Assembly (NCBI RefSeq): GCF_039543245.1
Contig: NZ_BAABJJ010000012.1
Coordinates: 124,001-188,000, forward strand
Source: Algibacter_G agarivorans
Lineage (GTDB): Bacteria; Bacteroidota; Bacteroidia; Flavobacteriales; Flavobacteriaceae
Reading direction: 5' to 3'
DNA length: 64,000 nt
The notes under the pieces were generated by a model. That model had not been told where the DNA came from. It was given only the letters and a program-made list of their open reading frames with translations, and ran no database searches. Position 1 is the stretch's first letter, and every line of letters starts with the position of its first letter. The position numbers and the translations under genes were made by a program. Below are positions 9,239 through 19,000 of the stretch, piece by piece.

Positions 9239-10166
9239 GGTGTTTAGCAATATAATCTAATGCTGTTTGTTTATCTTTTGCTAATTGCAATTTTAGGGCT
9301 TCTACCGATTCAAATTTTTCTTCATCACGAATACGATGCAATAAGTCTATTTGAATGTTTTGGTTGTAAATATTTTCATCAAAATCAAAAAAGTGAACCT
9401 CGATAGTTTGCATGCTTCCATTAACAGTAGGGTTCATACCTATATTCATCATACCATAAACCACAGTATCTTTAATTCTAGAGCTAACAATATATGACCC
9501 TTGTTTTGGTATGATTTTATAATCCTCTTTAATTTCAATATTTGCGGTCGGGAAATTTAATCGCCTACCTAAACCTTTTCCTTTTGTTACATGTCCGGTA
9601 AGCATAAAATCATACCCTAAATAAGCATTTGCCTTACCTATATTGCCTTCTATGATAGCATTTCTAATTTTTGTTGAGCTAACCGCTACATCATTAATAT
9701 CTTGAGCCGAAATTTCTTCAACTTCAAAACCATACTTAATACCAAAATCTTTTAAATCGTTAATATCAGCTTTTCTATTCCTACCAAATCTATGATCATA
9801 ACCAATAATTACTTTTTTAGCGTTAAGTTTATCCACTAAAATCTCTTTTACAAAATCTTCAGCAGATAGTCTTGAAAATTCTTTGGTAAACTTTTTTATA
9901 AGTAAGTAATCCAAGCCTAAATCGTCTAAAATATCATGGCGTTCATCAAGGGTATTAATTAATTTAATGTTAGAATCTTTTTGTAATACCATGCGTGGAT
10001 GCGGAAAAAATGTAAGTATTACAGATTGCAAACCTTCATCTTTCCCTGTGTTTATTAAGCGTTTGATTATTTTTTGATGCCCAATATGTACGCCATCAAA
10101 CGTGCCAATAGTAACAACTGAAGGCAAATTGGATTTATAAGTTTCTATATTTTTTACTTTGCTCAT
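9231..10166 (-). CDS. ribF: Bifunctional riboflavin kinase / FAD synthetase RibF
   Basis: At 311 residues this is a standard RibF. The N-terminal nucleotidyltransferase half carries TIGTFDGVHIGHQKII near residue 20. The C-terminal flavokinase half carries GKGLGRRLNFPTANIEI near residue 195. It converts riboflavin to FMN and FMN to FAD. The stop overlaps the start of the downstream HTTM gene by 8 bases, and the gene is divergent from the metalloprotease gene. Confidence 0.95.
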   Translation of the reverse strand: MSKVKNIETYKSNLPSVVTIGTFDGVHIGHQKIIKRLINTGKDEGLQSVILTFFPHPRMVLQKDSNIKLINTLDERHDILDDLGLDYLLIKKFTKEFSRLSAEDFVKEILVDKLNAKKVIIGYDHRFGRNRKADINDLKDFGIKYGFEVEEISAQDINDVAVSSTKIRNAIIEGNIGKANAYLGYDFMLTGHVTKGKGLGRRLNFPTANIEIKEDYKIIPKQGSYIVSSRIKDTVVYGMMNIGMNPTVNGSMQTIEVHFFDFDENIYNQNIQIDLLHRIRDEEKFESVEALKLQLAKDKQTALDYIAKHHA

Positions 10167-10210
10167 TTAATGCCTAAAATTTTTATCTGACTTAGAAAAA
10201 TTAGATTTAT

Positions 10211-10218
10211 TATATTTG
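10211..10218 (+). promoter_or_regulatory. Candidate -7 box for the metalloprotease gene
   Basis: TATATTTG fits the TAnnTTTG consensus and lies 29 bases before the ATG at 10248. No convincing -33 element is visible at the expected spacing. Confidence 0.45.
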
Positions 10219-10247
10219 ACTTAATAAATTGCCCCAAAATATTTGTT

Positions 10248-13200
10248 ATGAAAACAAAACTACATTATGTTTTAACAATTGCAATGCTTTTGTTTGTATT
10301 TTCAAGTTTTGCACAAAATTCATCATGGAAGCACGTTGAAAACATAAAAACCAATGAAAATTTATCAAAATTCCATGTAGACAAAAATAAACTTCATGTA
10401 TTTGAATTAGACTTGTCTTCATTTAAAAAAAGTACAGCTTCAGCAACTTTAAGAGGTATTAGCAATAAAAACTCAAATACCATTGTTTCAATTCCTGCTA
10501 TTGATGGTAAAATGGAGTCCTTTAAAATTTATGAAACTTCCGTATTTGCTCCAGAACTTGCTGTAAAATATCCAAATATAAAATCTTATGTAGGTATTAG
10601 CACAGACCATTCTGGCACACGTTTACGTATGAGTGTATCGCCTCAAGGCGTGCAAACCATGATTTCCTATATAAGCAAACCTACGGTATTTATGCAACCT
10701 ATTGCTAAAGGCTCAAATACATATGTGCTTTATAATAAAGGTGATAGAAGCAATTTAACCGATAGATTTGAATGTAAAACCATTGACAAATTAAATGAAA
10801 CATTCAATAAAAATAATAGTAAGACTTCTAAAGTTAATGAAGGCGGCGCAAATGACAAAACTTTACAAAAATTTAGACTAGCTGTTTCTACTACTTCTGA
10901 ATACACTACTTATCATGACGATGGTAATGCAGGAAATGGAGATGAGATAGCTGATGCTTTAGCGGCTATAAATGCATCCATAAATAGGATAAACGAAATA
11001 TTTGAAACCGATATGGCAATCACTTTTGAAGTTATAGCTAATACTAATTTAGTTATATTTAATGATGCTGATACAGACCCATATTCTCCAGCTAGTGCTG
11101 GTGCTGATGGAGCTTGGAATTCAGAAGTTCAAAATACCTTAACAAGTATAATTGGAGAAAACAATTATGATATCGGGCATCTTTTTGGAGCTACAGGTGG
11201 TGGTGGAAACGCGGGTTGCATAGGCTGTGTATGTCAAAATAATTCAAAAGGAAGCGCTTATACTTCGCCATCAAATGGCATACCAGAAACAGATACTTTT
11301 GATATTGATTTTGTTGCTCATGAAATAGGACATCAAATGGGAGCAAATCATACATGGGCATATGACAGTGAAGGTGCTGGAGTTAACTCAGAACCAGGCA
11401 GTGGCACAACTGTAATGGCCTATGCAGGACTTGAAGGCGCTAACAATGTGGAATTAAATAGTGATGATTACTTTCATTTCCATAGTATTAAGCAAATATT
11501 GGATAATGTAAATACAAAAATCTGCCAGACTACTGAAGCTATTTCTAATAATCCTCCTAGTGCTAATGCAGGAAATAATTATAACATCCCAAAAGGAACA
11601 GCCTATGTTTTAAAAGGTGCAGCTACCGATAACGATGGTGGAGATAACTTAACCTATTGCTGGGAGCAAATTGATAGTGGCATAACCAATTATCTGAATT
11701 TTGGTTCAGACCTAACTTCTGGCTCAACAAATAGATCGCTGCCACCATCAGATTCTCCAGACCGATATATCCCAAAATTCAGCAGTGTTATATCTGGAAA
11801 TACAACCCAAACCAATCCAACATTGGGAAGTGACTGGGAGACCGTTTCAACAGTTGCAAGAAATTTAAATTGGGCATTAACAGTAAGAGACAGAGACCCA
11901 TTATCTGCTGCCGGCGGACAATCTAGTTATGACACCATGCAAATTACTGTAGAAGATGTACCTCCTTTTAGCGTAACAAATCCTGTATCTTGGGCTCAAG
12001 AATCTATGCAAACCATTACGTGGGAAGTAGGCCAAACAACAAATGTCACCATAAATTGCCAAAGTGTGAACATTAAGTTCTCTACAGATGGTGGACTAAC
12101 ATTTCCAACTATCATAGCATCAAATACACCTAACGATGGGTCTTTCACATATAATGTTCCTGGAATACCTAATACCAATAATGCTAGAATATTAATTGAA
12201 GCTGCTGATAATATTTTTTATGATGTTTGTGATTTTGATTTTTCGATTTCAACAGAACCTGATTTTTTTATTATTGAAGAAACTTTAGTCCCACTAGCTT
12301 GTGCTGAAACTACGGCTGTTTTTAATTTTGAATATGTTACAGCTAATGGGTTTTCCGAAAACACCTTTTTTAGTGCATCAGGTTTACCAGGGAGTTCTAA
12401 CGTTGCGTTTTCACCAACAAGTTTAAGCAATTCTGGAAGTGTCATCATGACTATTAGCAATTTAGATGGTGTTGCAGAAGGCAACTATCCAATTGTAATA
12501 ACGGGTACTTCATCACCTTCATCTATTACAAAAAATAAAAATGTGGATTTGGCTTACTTCAATGGACTATGCACTTCAGTCGCAAATACAGATTATGATA
12601 CGGGTACTACACTAGTTGCGTTTAACACTATTAATAAGGTGTCTTCAAAACCTTCTGGCTATAGTAATTATACCTCAACCTCTTCAAATGTAAATAGAGA
12701 TAGCTCATACAATTTAACCATTAATGTTAATACTGATGGTGACTTTACTACAAACACAAAAGTTTGGATTGATTGGAATCAAAATTGTAGTTTTGATGAT
12801 GCCGGTGAAGCATATAATTTAGGGGAAATAACAAATGTTACTGATGGAGCCACCCCTAATTCACCGCTTTCAATTACTATTCCAATTGATGCTCTTTTAG
12901 GACATACTATTATGAGAGTTTCTACTAAATATGAAGGCGATTCTGGTGGAGAGCTACCAATAGCTTGCGAAAATGGCTTTGATGGCGAAGTAGAAGATTA
13001 TGCACTTAACATTATGCCTACATTGGACGTTGAAGAATTTGGTTTTGATAATTTCTTAGTTTACCCTAATCCTAATAAAGGTGAGTTTACAATTAAACTA
13101 AATGGTTCCAAATTGCGTGATATACAAACTAAAATTTACGATACAAGTGGTCGTCTCATTTCCAAAAACACTTATGGTGCTACTGGCGATTTTAAAGAAC

Positions 13201-13292
13201 GTATTAATTTAAACAATATACAATCGGGGTTATACCTTTTGATTGTATGTGATGGTTTGCGACAATCTACTAAGAAAATTGTAATCGAGTAA
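10248..13292 (+). CDS. T9SS-exported reprolysin-like zinc metalloprotease
   Basis: The 1014-residue protein starts with a signal peptide (about 1-22, ending FSSFAQ). A propeptide-like region and a metzincin catalytic domain (about 210-425) follow. The zinc site HEIGHQMGANH, fitting HExxHxxGxxH, lies near residue 356, and VMAYAG supplies a Met-turn-like segment. Ig-like regions come next, then a GEVED domain (GEVEDYALNI near 912). A type A T9SS sorting domain ends the protein (VYPNPNKGEFTI to the C-terminus). It is expected to be secreted or attached to the cell surface and to degrade protein for nutrition. It is monocistronic and divergent from ribF. Confidence 0.92.
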   Translation: MKTKLHYVLTIAMLLFVFSSFAQNSSWKHVENIKTNENLSKFHVDKNKLHVFELDLSSFKKSTASATLRGISNKNSNTIVSIPAIDGKMESFKIYETSVFAPELAVKYPNIKSYVGISTDHSGTRLRMSVSPQGVQTMISYISKPTVFMQPIAKGSNTYVLYNKGDRSNLTDRFECKTIDKLNETFNKNNSKTSKVNEGGANDKTLQKFRLAVSTTSEYTTYHDDGNAGNGDEIADALAAINASINRINEIFETDMAITFEVIANTNLVIFNDADTDPYSPASAGADGAWNSEVQNTLTSIIGENNYDIGHLFGATGGGGNAGCIGCVCQNNSKGSAYTSPSNGIPETDTFDIDFVAHEIGHQMGANHTWAYDSEGAGVNSEPGSGTTVMAYAGLEGANNVELNSDDYFHFHSIKQILDNVNTKICQTTEAISNNPPSANAGNNYNIPKGTAYVLKGAATDNDGGDNLTYCWEQIDSGITNYLNFGSDLTSGSTNRSLPPSDSPDRYIPKFSSVISGNTTQTNPTLGSDWETVSTVARNLNWALTVRDRDPLSAAGGQSSYDTMQITVEDVPPFSVTNPVSWAQESMQTITWEVGQTTNVTINCQSVNIKFSTDGGLTFPTIIASNTPNDGSFTYNVPGIPNTNNARILIEAADNIFYDVCDFDFSISTEPDFFIIEETLVPLACAETTAVFNFEYVTANGFSENTFFSASGLPGSSNVAFSPTSLSNSGSVIMTISNLDGVAEGNYPIVITGTSSPSSITKNKNVDLAYFNGLCTSVANTDYDTGTTLVAFNTINKVSSKPSGYSNYTSTSSNVNRDSSYNLTINVNTDGDFTTNTKVWIDWNQNCSFDDAGEAYNLGEITNVTDGATPNSPLSITIPIDALLGHTIMRVSTKYEGDSGGELPIACENGFDGEVEDYALNIMPTLDVEEFGFDNFLVYPNPNKGEFTIKLNGSKLRDIQTKIYDTSGRLISKNTYGATGDFKERINLNNIQSGLYLLIVCDGLRQSTKKIVIE

Positions 13293-13325
13293 ATGAAATA
13301 TCTCGGGGCAAGCCCATGAGGTATT

Positions 13326-13347
13326 AGTCCCGATAGCTATCGGGACT
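13326..13347. repeat. 22-bp perfect palindrome, dispersed repeat copy 1
   Basis: The core is CCCGATAGCTATCGGG, flanked by AGT and ACT to give a 22-base perfect palindrome downstream of the metalloprotease gene. A second, slightly degenerate copy lies at 43353-43367. It could fold as a hairpin in RNA or be a protein-binding or transposition-related repeat. No T tract follows, so it is not an ordinary terminator. Confidence 0.6.
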
Positions 13348-13493
13348 GAAAAAATCAAATACTAAATTACGAAAATGACATCCATTAACATTTCAGCATT
13401 AATATTACAATAGAAGGTTCAAAAAAGGATGCCCCAAAATGCTATGGTCGCTATCCTCAAGGGAACAACCAATACTTTGTAATCACTTACTTT

Positions 13494-14828
13494 TTATTCC
13501 TCTTCAGCAAAAAACGCCTTTAACGCTTTAATATCTTCAGGTTTAGATACAATTTTTTTGTCCTTATCTAAAACAAAATAAGTTGGTGTGGATGTAACAC
13601 CATAAGCATCACCTATTTTATTATCCCATTTGCCTTCACCATAAACATGAATAAAACTTGGGTAACTATAAGTCAAATCTTTCCACTTATAAGGTTCATC
13701 TTCCAAACCAATAGCAATGGCTTTAATTAAACCTTTTTCTTTAGACTGGATAAAGGTTTGTAACTGCGGAATTTCATCTAAACAATGTGAACACCCACTG
13801 CTCCAAAACACAATAACATAGTTTTCAGCAGCATCTAATTCACTTAATTTTTTGGTTACCAGTTTATCTTTTTCCTTTATTTCTAAATCAAAATCTGGTG
13901 CTTCATTGCCTTTAGAAATATTGTTATAAAGAATCAATGCATGCAAAAGCTCTTGGTCGTTTAAAGATACCGCAATATCCATCAAGTAATTTTCAGCAAT
14001 ATAATTAGCAACAGATTCAAAACCTAAATCAGACATTTGTTGCCATAAATCAAACAACAAAATGCGTTTTACCTCATTAGGAGCATTTTTCATTGCAGCA
14101 CAAACTACATCAATATTTTTTTTATAATTTGAAATATCATCTTTAGATTCCGAAGACATTCCAAATACATAATTCAGCATTTTTTCTTCTAAAAAATTTG
14201 AACTTTGAAGAGTATTATTGTTAAAATCTACATAATCAAAATAGTGTGTCTTTAAATTTTTGATATAGGTTTTAACATCTTCAACTTTTATTGGGATATA
14301 TGGTTTGTTAGCCTTAATGAATTCAATCACTAAAGATTCATTGGCGGCTTTCTCGAAACTTAACTGGGTGTCTTTTTGAGTTTTAAAAATAGCTTTTAGC
14401 GCAGTGGTGTCTTTACTTTCCTGACTAAAATAATTACCAATGCTTTGTGTAACCATAGACATGCTATTGGTATATGAGGCTAATAATTTATTTTCGGCAG
14501 ATTTTTTAAATGTTACTCCTGTTTCAGAATTAAAAGTTAGCTCAATATCTTCTTTTCCATTATAGATAATATCAAAATTATAATCTTCTTGCGGAACAGC
14601 ATAAACCAACCTATATATACCCTTTGTTGCTGAGGAATCTAATTGGAACTCAAAACTCCCATTTTCTTTTATTTCTGCATTTGAAATATAATCTGATATG
14701 GTAGGTGTAACCTTATACAACAAGGCTATATTATACTCTTTTGCAGGAGAAAACACGCCTTTTATACTATGTTGTGCAATAAGCAAACTAGGAAATAAAA
14801 CTGTTAAAAATAATAAGCGTTTAAACAT
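13494..14828 (-). CDS. TlpA-like thioredoxin-fold protein with DUF4369-like N-terminus
   Basis: The 444-residue protein has a signal peptide (MFKRLLFLTVLFPSLLIAQ). A beta-rich N-terminal domain resembling DUF4369 (about 20-110) and a helical middle precede a C-terminal thioredoxin-like domain (about 305-440). The redox motif is WSSGCSHCLDEIPQL near residue 343, a CSHC active site. Proteins of this kind are periplasmic or outer-membrane-associated thiol-disulfide oxidoreductases common in Bacteroidota. Substrates are unknown. It appears monocistronic and lies downstream of mfd on the same strand. Confidence 0.85.
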   Translation of the reverse strand: MFKRLLFLTVLFPSLLIAQHSIKGVFSPAKEYNIALLYKVTPTISDYISNAEIKENGSFEFQLDSSATKGIYRLVYAVPQEDYNFDIIYNGKEDIELTFNSETGVTFKKSAENKLLASYTNSMSMVTQSIGNYFSQESKDTTALKAIFKTQKDTQLSFEKAANESLVIEFIKANKPYIPIKVEDVKTYIKNLKTHYFDYVDFNNNTLQSSNFLEEKMLNYVFGMSSESKDDISNYKKNIDVVCAAMKNAPNEVKRILLFDLWQQMSDLGFESVANYIAENYLMDIAVSLNDQELLHALILYNNISKGNEAPDFDLEIKEKDKLVTKKLSELDAAENYVIVFWSSGCSHCLDEIPQLQTFIQSKEKGLIKAIAIGLEDEPYKWKDLTYSYPSFIHVYGEGKWDNKIGDAYGVTSTPTYFVLDKDKKIVSKPEDIKALKAFFAEEE

Positions 14829-14897
14829 TATAATGTGTTTATTTAGACTCTCTTTTTCAAGGGAACGAAAATTTTTTTTATTTAATTAAAACAATAA

Positions 14898-17800
14898 TTA
14901 AGCCATAATAGGTTGCAAAGCATTCAATGCGTGCTTTACAGATTTCACACTATCAAAGGTAAGCATTAAGCGCAGTCCGTTTCGCGTTTGTTTTTCTTTC
15001 ATTTTACATGAATTTTGGTGCGTTTGAACAAACTGTAATACTTTTGTAAAATTCGGACTTTGATAAAAGCTACTTTGTTGGTCGTTAACAAAATAACCTA
15101 TAAGCTTGCCTTGTTTCATAATAATTTTTTCAAAACCTATTTTAGTGGCCAACCACTTTATTTGGACACTATTTAATAAATCGGTCACTTGTTTTGGCAA
15201 TTCTCCAAAACGATCCATTAAATCCGCTTTAAAAGTTTGCAATTCATCTTCTGTTTTTAAATTGTTAAGTTGCGTGTATAGGTTTAGTCGTTCAGCAATA
15301 TTATTCACATAACTATCTGGGAATAAAAGTTCAAAATCAGTATCAATCGTTACATCCCTAACATAAACTTTGTCTTCCTCAGGGTCATTATATAAATCCT
15401 TAAACTCATTTTCTTTGAGTTCTTCAATAGCTTCATTTAATATTTTCTGATACGTTTCAAAACCAATTTCATTTATAAACCCACTTTGCTCTCCGCCTAA
15501 TAAATCGCCCGCACCACGAATTTCCAAATCTTTCATGGCAATATTGAAACCGCTTCCCAATTCTGTAAATTGTTCTAAAGCGGTGATGCGTTTTCTGGCA
15601 TCATCAGTCATTGCGGAGTATTCTGGAGTAATAAAATAACAGAAGGCTTTTTTATTACTTCGCCCTACTCGACCACGCATTTGGTGTAAATCGCTCAATC
15701 CAAAATTATTGGCATTATTTATAAAAATGGTGTTTGCATTTGGCACATCCAATCCACTTTCAACAATGGTTGTACTTACTAAAACATCAAAAGCGCCATC
15801 CATAAAGGCTAGCATTAATTGTTCAAGTTTCTTGCCTTCCATTTGTCCGTGACCAATACCAATTTTAGCGTCTGGCACTAAGCGTTGAATCATACCCGCC
15901 ACTTCTTTAATATTTTCTATGCGATTATGAATGAAGAAAACTTGTCCCCCACGTTCAATTTCATAACTCACGGCATCTCGGATAGTTTCTTCGTTAAATC
16001 GAATGACGTTGCTTTCAATTGGGTAACGATTTGGAGGTGGCGTTGTAATTACAGATAGATCCCTTGCCGCCATTAAGCTAAACTGAAGCGTTCTTGGGAT
16101 TGGTGTTGCTGTTAAGGTTAACACATCCACATTATCTTTTAACGTCTTAAGTTTTTCTTTTACAGCTACGCCAAACTTTTGTTCTTCATCTACAATTAAA
16201 AGCCCTAAATCTTTAAATTTTACGTTTTTATTTACAAGCGTATGTGTGCCAATGATAATATCGACTTTACCTTGCTCCAAACCTTCCAAAGTTTCGCGTT
16301 TTTCTTTTGCAGTTCTAAATCGGTTGACATAATCTACAGTAACAGGAAAATCTTTTAAGCGTTCTTTAAACGTTCTAGAATGTTGATATGCCAAAATGGT
16401 GGTTGGCACTAAAACAGCCACTTGTTTACCGTTATCTACGGCTTTAAAAGCTGCTCGTATAGCGACTTCTGTTTTACCAAAACCAACATCGCCACATATT
16501 AAACGGTCCATGGGGCGTTCACTTTCCATATCCATTTTAATGTCGGCGGTTGCAGTACTTTGATCGGGAGTGTCTTCGTATATAAAAGACGCTTCTAACT
16601 CATGCTGCATATAACTATCCGGGTTATATTGATAGCCTTTTTCGGTTTTTCGTTTAGCGTATAATTTTATTAAGTTAAACGCCACGTGTTTTACACGGGC
16701 TTTTGTTTTTTGTTTAAGGGTTTTCCAAGCGTTACTGCCTAGTTTATAAATTTTAGGTGGCTTGCCATCTTTACCGTTAAACTTAGTGATTTTATGAAGT
16801 GAATGAATACTTAAATACAACACATCCCGCTCACCATAAACCAATTTAATAGCTTCTTGCTTCCTACCTTCTACATCTATTTTCTGAAGTCCACCAAAAC
16901 GCCCAATACCATGGTCTATGTGGGTTACATAATCGCCAATATCTAAATTTGTGAGTTCTTTTAACGTGATGGCTTGTTTTTTTGCATAGCCATTTTTAAG
17001 ATGAAATTTGTGATAGCGTTCAAAAATTTGATGGTCTGTATAACATACTATTTTAGCATCATGATCTATAAAGCCTTGATGCAATGAGAGGACAATAGTC
17101 TTGTATGACACCGCTTGTTCAACATCCTCAAAAATATCATGAAACCGTTTGGCTTGTTGCTCGCTAACACAAGCAATGTAATTGGTATAGCCTTTATTAT
17201 GATTGGTATTTAAATCTTCGATTAACAGGTTGAATTGCTTATTGAAGGACGGTTGTGGCGTGGTATTGAATGTGATTTCGTTATTCTGAACTTGTTTCAG
17301 AATCGCATCATGAGACCCTGAAACAAGTTCAGGGTGACGCTTAAAATAAGCACCGGAACCAAACTCAATAATAGAGAAATCTAGTAATTGTTTTTTTAAT
17401 ACTGTTGAATTACAAAACAGCTCGTTAGGCTCTGCATGCTTAATATCCGTTGAAAGCAATTTGAAAGCTTCTTCAGCTTTGCTGTAAAAATCGTCTATTC
17501 TTGAAAAAAGTAAGTCTGAATTTTTTATGCACACCACTGTTTTTTGAGCCATGTATTTTAGAAAACTTTGTCGGCTTTCCTGCAATAGTTTATTCGCTAC
17601 ATTAGGAATAATGTTTATTTTTTTTATCTGCTCGATGGACAATTGTGTTTCAACATCAAAAGTCCTGATGCTATCTACCTCATCGCCAAAAAACTCAATA
17701 CGATAAGGCTCATCATGCGAAAACGAAAAAACATCTACAATACCACCACGCACAGAAAACTCTCCGGGTTCAGTAACAAAATCTACGCGTTTAAATTGGT

Positions 17801-18287
17801 ATTCAAACAAAACTTCGTTTACAAAATCGATTGACAAATTATCATGTACACCAACTTTTAATGTGTTACGTTCTAGTTCTTTTCTAGTCACTACTTGCTC
17901 GAAAAGCGCATCGGGATAGGTAACTATTATAGCTGGTTTTTTTTGCGAGTTTATTCGGTTTAAAACCTCAGCACGTAATAAAACGTTAGCATTATCGGTT
18001 TCTTCAATTTCATAAGGTCTTCTGTAGCTCCCTGGGTAGAATAGTACATCTTTGTCGTTACAGAGTTGCTCTAAATCATTTAGGTAAAAAGCGGCTTCTT
18101 CTTTGTCGTTAAAAATGAGTAAAAAAGGTTTTTTCGCTTGCTTGAACACACTAGCTATTACAAAGGAAAATGAAGAACCAACAAGTCCTTTTAAATGTAC
18201 TTTATTTTGAGTTTGGGCAATAGCAACCTGCAGATTTTGCGTTTGCAAAGTCTGTGAATAAGTTTGCGAGAGAATGGTTTTACTCAA
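14898..18287 (-). CDS. mfd: Transcription-repair coupling factor Mfd
   Basis: I place the start at TTG 18287, giving LSKTILSQTYSQ; the frame also opens at an ATG 66 bases upstream (18353), which would add an unusual basic leader. From TTG the protein has 1129 residues. It has a UvrB-like N-terminal module, an RNA-polymerase-interaction domain (DIGDYVTHIDHGIGRFGG near 450), a helicase motor with Walker A GDVGFGKTE near 600 and DEEQ box, and a C-terminal TRCF domain. Mfd removes stalled RNA polymerase and recruits UvrA. Residues about 317-336 (RHPELVSGSHDAILKQVQ) are encoded by a dispersed palindromic repeat inserted in frame. Confidence 0.95.
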   Translation of the reverse strand: MSKTILSQTYSQTLQTQNLQVAIAQTQNKVHLKGLVGSSFSFVIASVFKQAKKPFLLIFNDKEEAAFYLNDLEQLCNDKDVLFYPGSYRRPYEIEETDNANVLLRAEVLNRINSQKKPAIIVTYPDALFEQVVTRKELERNTLKVGVHDNLSIDFVNEVLFEYQFKRVDFVTEPGEFSVRGGIVDVFSFSHDEPYRIEFFGDEVDSIRTFDVETQLSIEQIKKINIIPNVANKLLQESRQSFLKYMAQKTVVCIKNSDLLFSRIDDFYSKAEEAFKLLSTDIKHAEPNELFCNSTVLKKQLLDFSIIEFGSGAYFKRHPELVSGSHDAILKQVQNNEITFNTTPQPSFNKQFNLLIEDLNTNHNKGYTNYIACVSEQQAKRFHDIFEDVEQAVSYKTIVLSLHQGFIDHDAKIVCYTDHQIFERYHKFHLKNGYAKKQAITLKELTNLDIGDYVTHIDHGIGRFGGLQKIDVEGRKQEAIKLVYGERDVLYLSIHSLHKITKFNGKDGKPPKIYKLGSNAWKTLKQKTKARVKHVAFNLIKLYAKRKTEKGYQYNPDSYMQHELEASFIYEDTPDQSTATADIKMDMESERPMDRLICGDVGFGKTEVAIRAAFKAVDNGKQVAVLVPTTILAYQHSRTFKERLKDFPVTVDYVNRFRTAKEKRETLEGLEQGKVDIIIGTHTLVNKNVKFKDLGLLIVDEEQKFGVAVKEKLKTLKDNVDVLTLTATPIPRTLQFSLMAARDLSVITTPPPNRYPIESNVIRFNEETIRDAVSYEIERGGQVFFIHNRIENIKEVAGMIQRLVPDAKIGIGHGQMEGKKLEQLMLAFMDGAFDVLVSTTIVESGLDVPNANTIFINNANNFGLSDLHQMRGRVGRSNKKAFCYFITPEYSAMTDDARKRITALEQFTELGSGFNIAMKDLEIRGAGDLLGGEQSGFINEIGFETYQKILNEAIEELKENEFKDLYNDPEEDKVYVRDVTIDTDFELLFPDSYVNNIAERLNLYTQLNNLKTEDELQTFKADLMDRFGELPKQVTDLLNSVQIKWLATKIGFEKIIMKQGKLIGYFVNDQQSSFYQSPNFTKVLQFVQTHQNSCKMKEKQTRNGLRLMLTFDSVKSVKHALNALQPIMA
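17283..17335. repeat. Dispersed palindromic repeat inside mfd
   Basis: Two hairpins lie head to head within the coding sequence. ATTCTGAA-CTTGT-TTCAGAAT is at 17283-17303 and ACCCTGAA-ACAAG-TTCAGGGT at 17315-17335, joined by CGCATCATGAG. The same GAACTTGTTTC core recurs in the hemCD-hemE gap at 59296-59314. All codons across it are open and in phase with mfd. Confidence 0.75.
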
Positions 18288-18391
18288 GTAATTTTTGTTT
18301 TTACGATTGCAAAGATAAGGTTTAGGACTTATTGATTTGTTACGAATAAACAACTATTATTTTTGTAATCATCCAACCTTGTTCTGCACTC

Positions 18392-18474
18392 GCGTTAAGG
18401 ATTGAGCGGCATGTTTGAGCTCCCCGAGGCAGAAGGGAGCGAGTAGTGAAAGCCTGACCCTTGTGGTAACGCCC
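18392..18474 (+). repeat. Structured dispersed element, copy B
   Basis: This 83-base segment shares its ends with copy A at 1245-1329: GCGTTAAGGATTGAG at the left, and GAAAGCCTGACCC followed by TGGTAACGCCC at the right. The termini pair perfectly (GCGTTA with TAACGC). The centre is unlike copy A but again forms a hairpin (GCTCCC with GGGAGC). It lies just upstream of the terB promoter, in the gap before the mfd start. Confidence 0.6.
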
Positions 18475-18492
18475 AAAAAATTAAAATTTCGA

Positions 18493-18523
18493 TTTAAATT
18501 CTTAAAAAAAATATGTACGTTTG
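18493..18523 (+). promoter_or_regulatory. Promoter of the TerB-like gene
   Basis: TTTA (18493-18496), exactly 19 bases of spacer, then TACGTTTG (18516-18523). The -7 box matches TAnnTTTG fully and the spacing is the Bacteroidetes standard. The start codon follows 23 bases later. Confidence 0.6.
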
Positions 18524-18546
18524 CATCACTATAAAAACAAAGATAT

Positions 18547-18978
18547 ATGTCGTTTTCAGATTTATTTGATAGTGGTTTTAAAAAGCGCAATGAAGACCAT
18601 TTTGCTGCAATAGTTCGTGTAGCAATGGATGATGGTATAATTACACCTGAAGAGCAAGCCTTTTTAGATAGATTGGCCCGAAACTTAAACATTAGCGAAG
18701 GGGAATATAAATTGATTTTAAAAGATTATCAGTCGCATCCTATTAACCCACCCGTTTCTTATGATAATCGTTTAGAGCGTTTATATGATTTAGTTCGTAT
18801 GGTACATGTAGACCAAATTAAAGGTGACCCAGAACACAAACTTTTAAACAAAATAGGTGTTGGACTTGGGTTTCATGCTGTTAACGTAAAATACATAGTT
18901 GATAAAGCTTTAACATTAGTACAAAATGGTGTAGATTTAGATACTTTTGTGGATCAAATAAAGAACATGAATAGATAG
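18547..18978 (+). CDS. TerB-like helical protein
   Basis: A 143-residue cytoplasmic protein whose segment AIVRVAMDDGIITPEEQAFLDRL is the helix-acidic loop-helix signature of TerB-fold proteins. TerB domains are all-helical and linked to metal and stress responses, but this single-domain form has no proven role. It has its own promoter and ends before a bidirectional terminator facing the convergent sulfur operon. A second TerB-type domain occurs in the DnaJ protein at 38966-39739. Confidence 0.75.
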   Translation: MSFSDLFDSGFKKRNEDHFAAIVRVAMDDGIITPEEQAFLDRLARNLNISEGEYKLILKDYQSHPINPPVSYDNRLERLYDLVRMVHVDQIKGDPEHKLLNKIGVGLGFHAVNVKYIVDKALTLVQNGVDLDTFVDQIKNMNR

Positions 18979-19000
18979 TATTTATCAAACTTAATTATAT

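Noticed and set aside
17281..17339. Mfd interrupted (pseudogene) by a repeat
   Set aside because: The repeat is in phase and contains no stop, and the conserved domains on both sides remain intact.
18369..18692. Minus-strand frame of 107 codons near terB
   Set aside because: It runs across the terB start, its promoter and structured element B; its protein has no family features, whereas TerB on the plus strand does.
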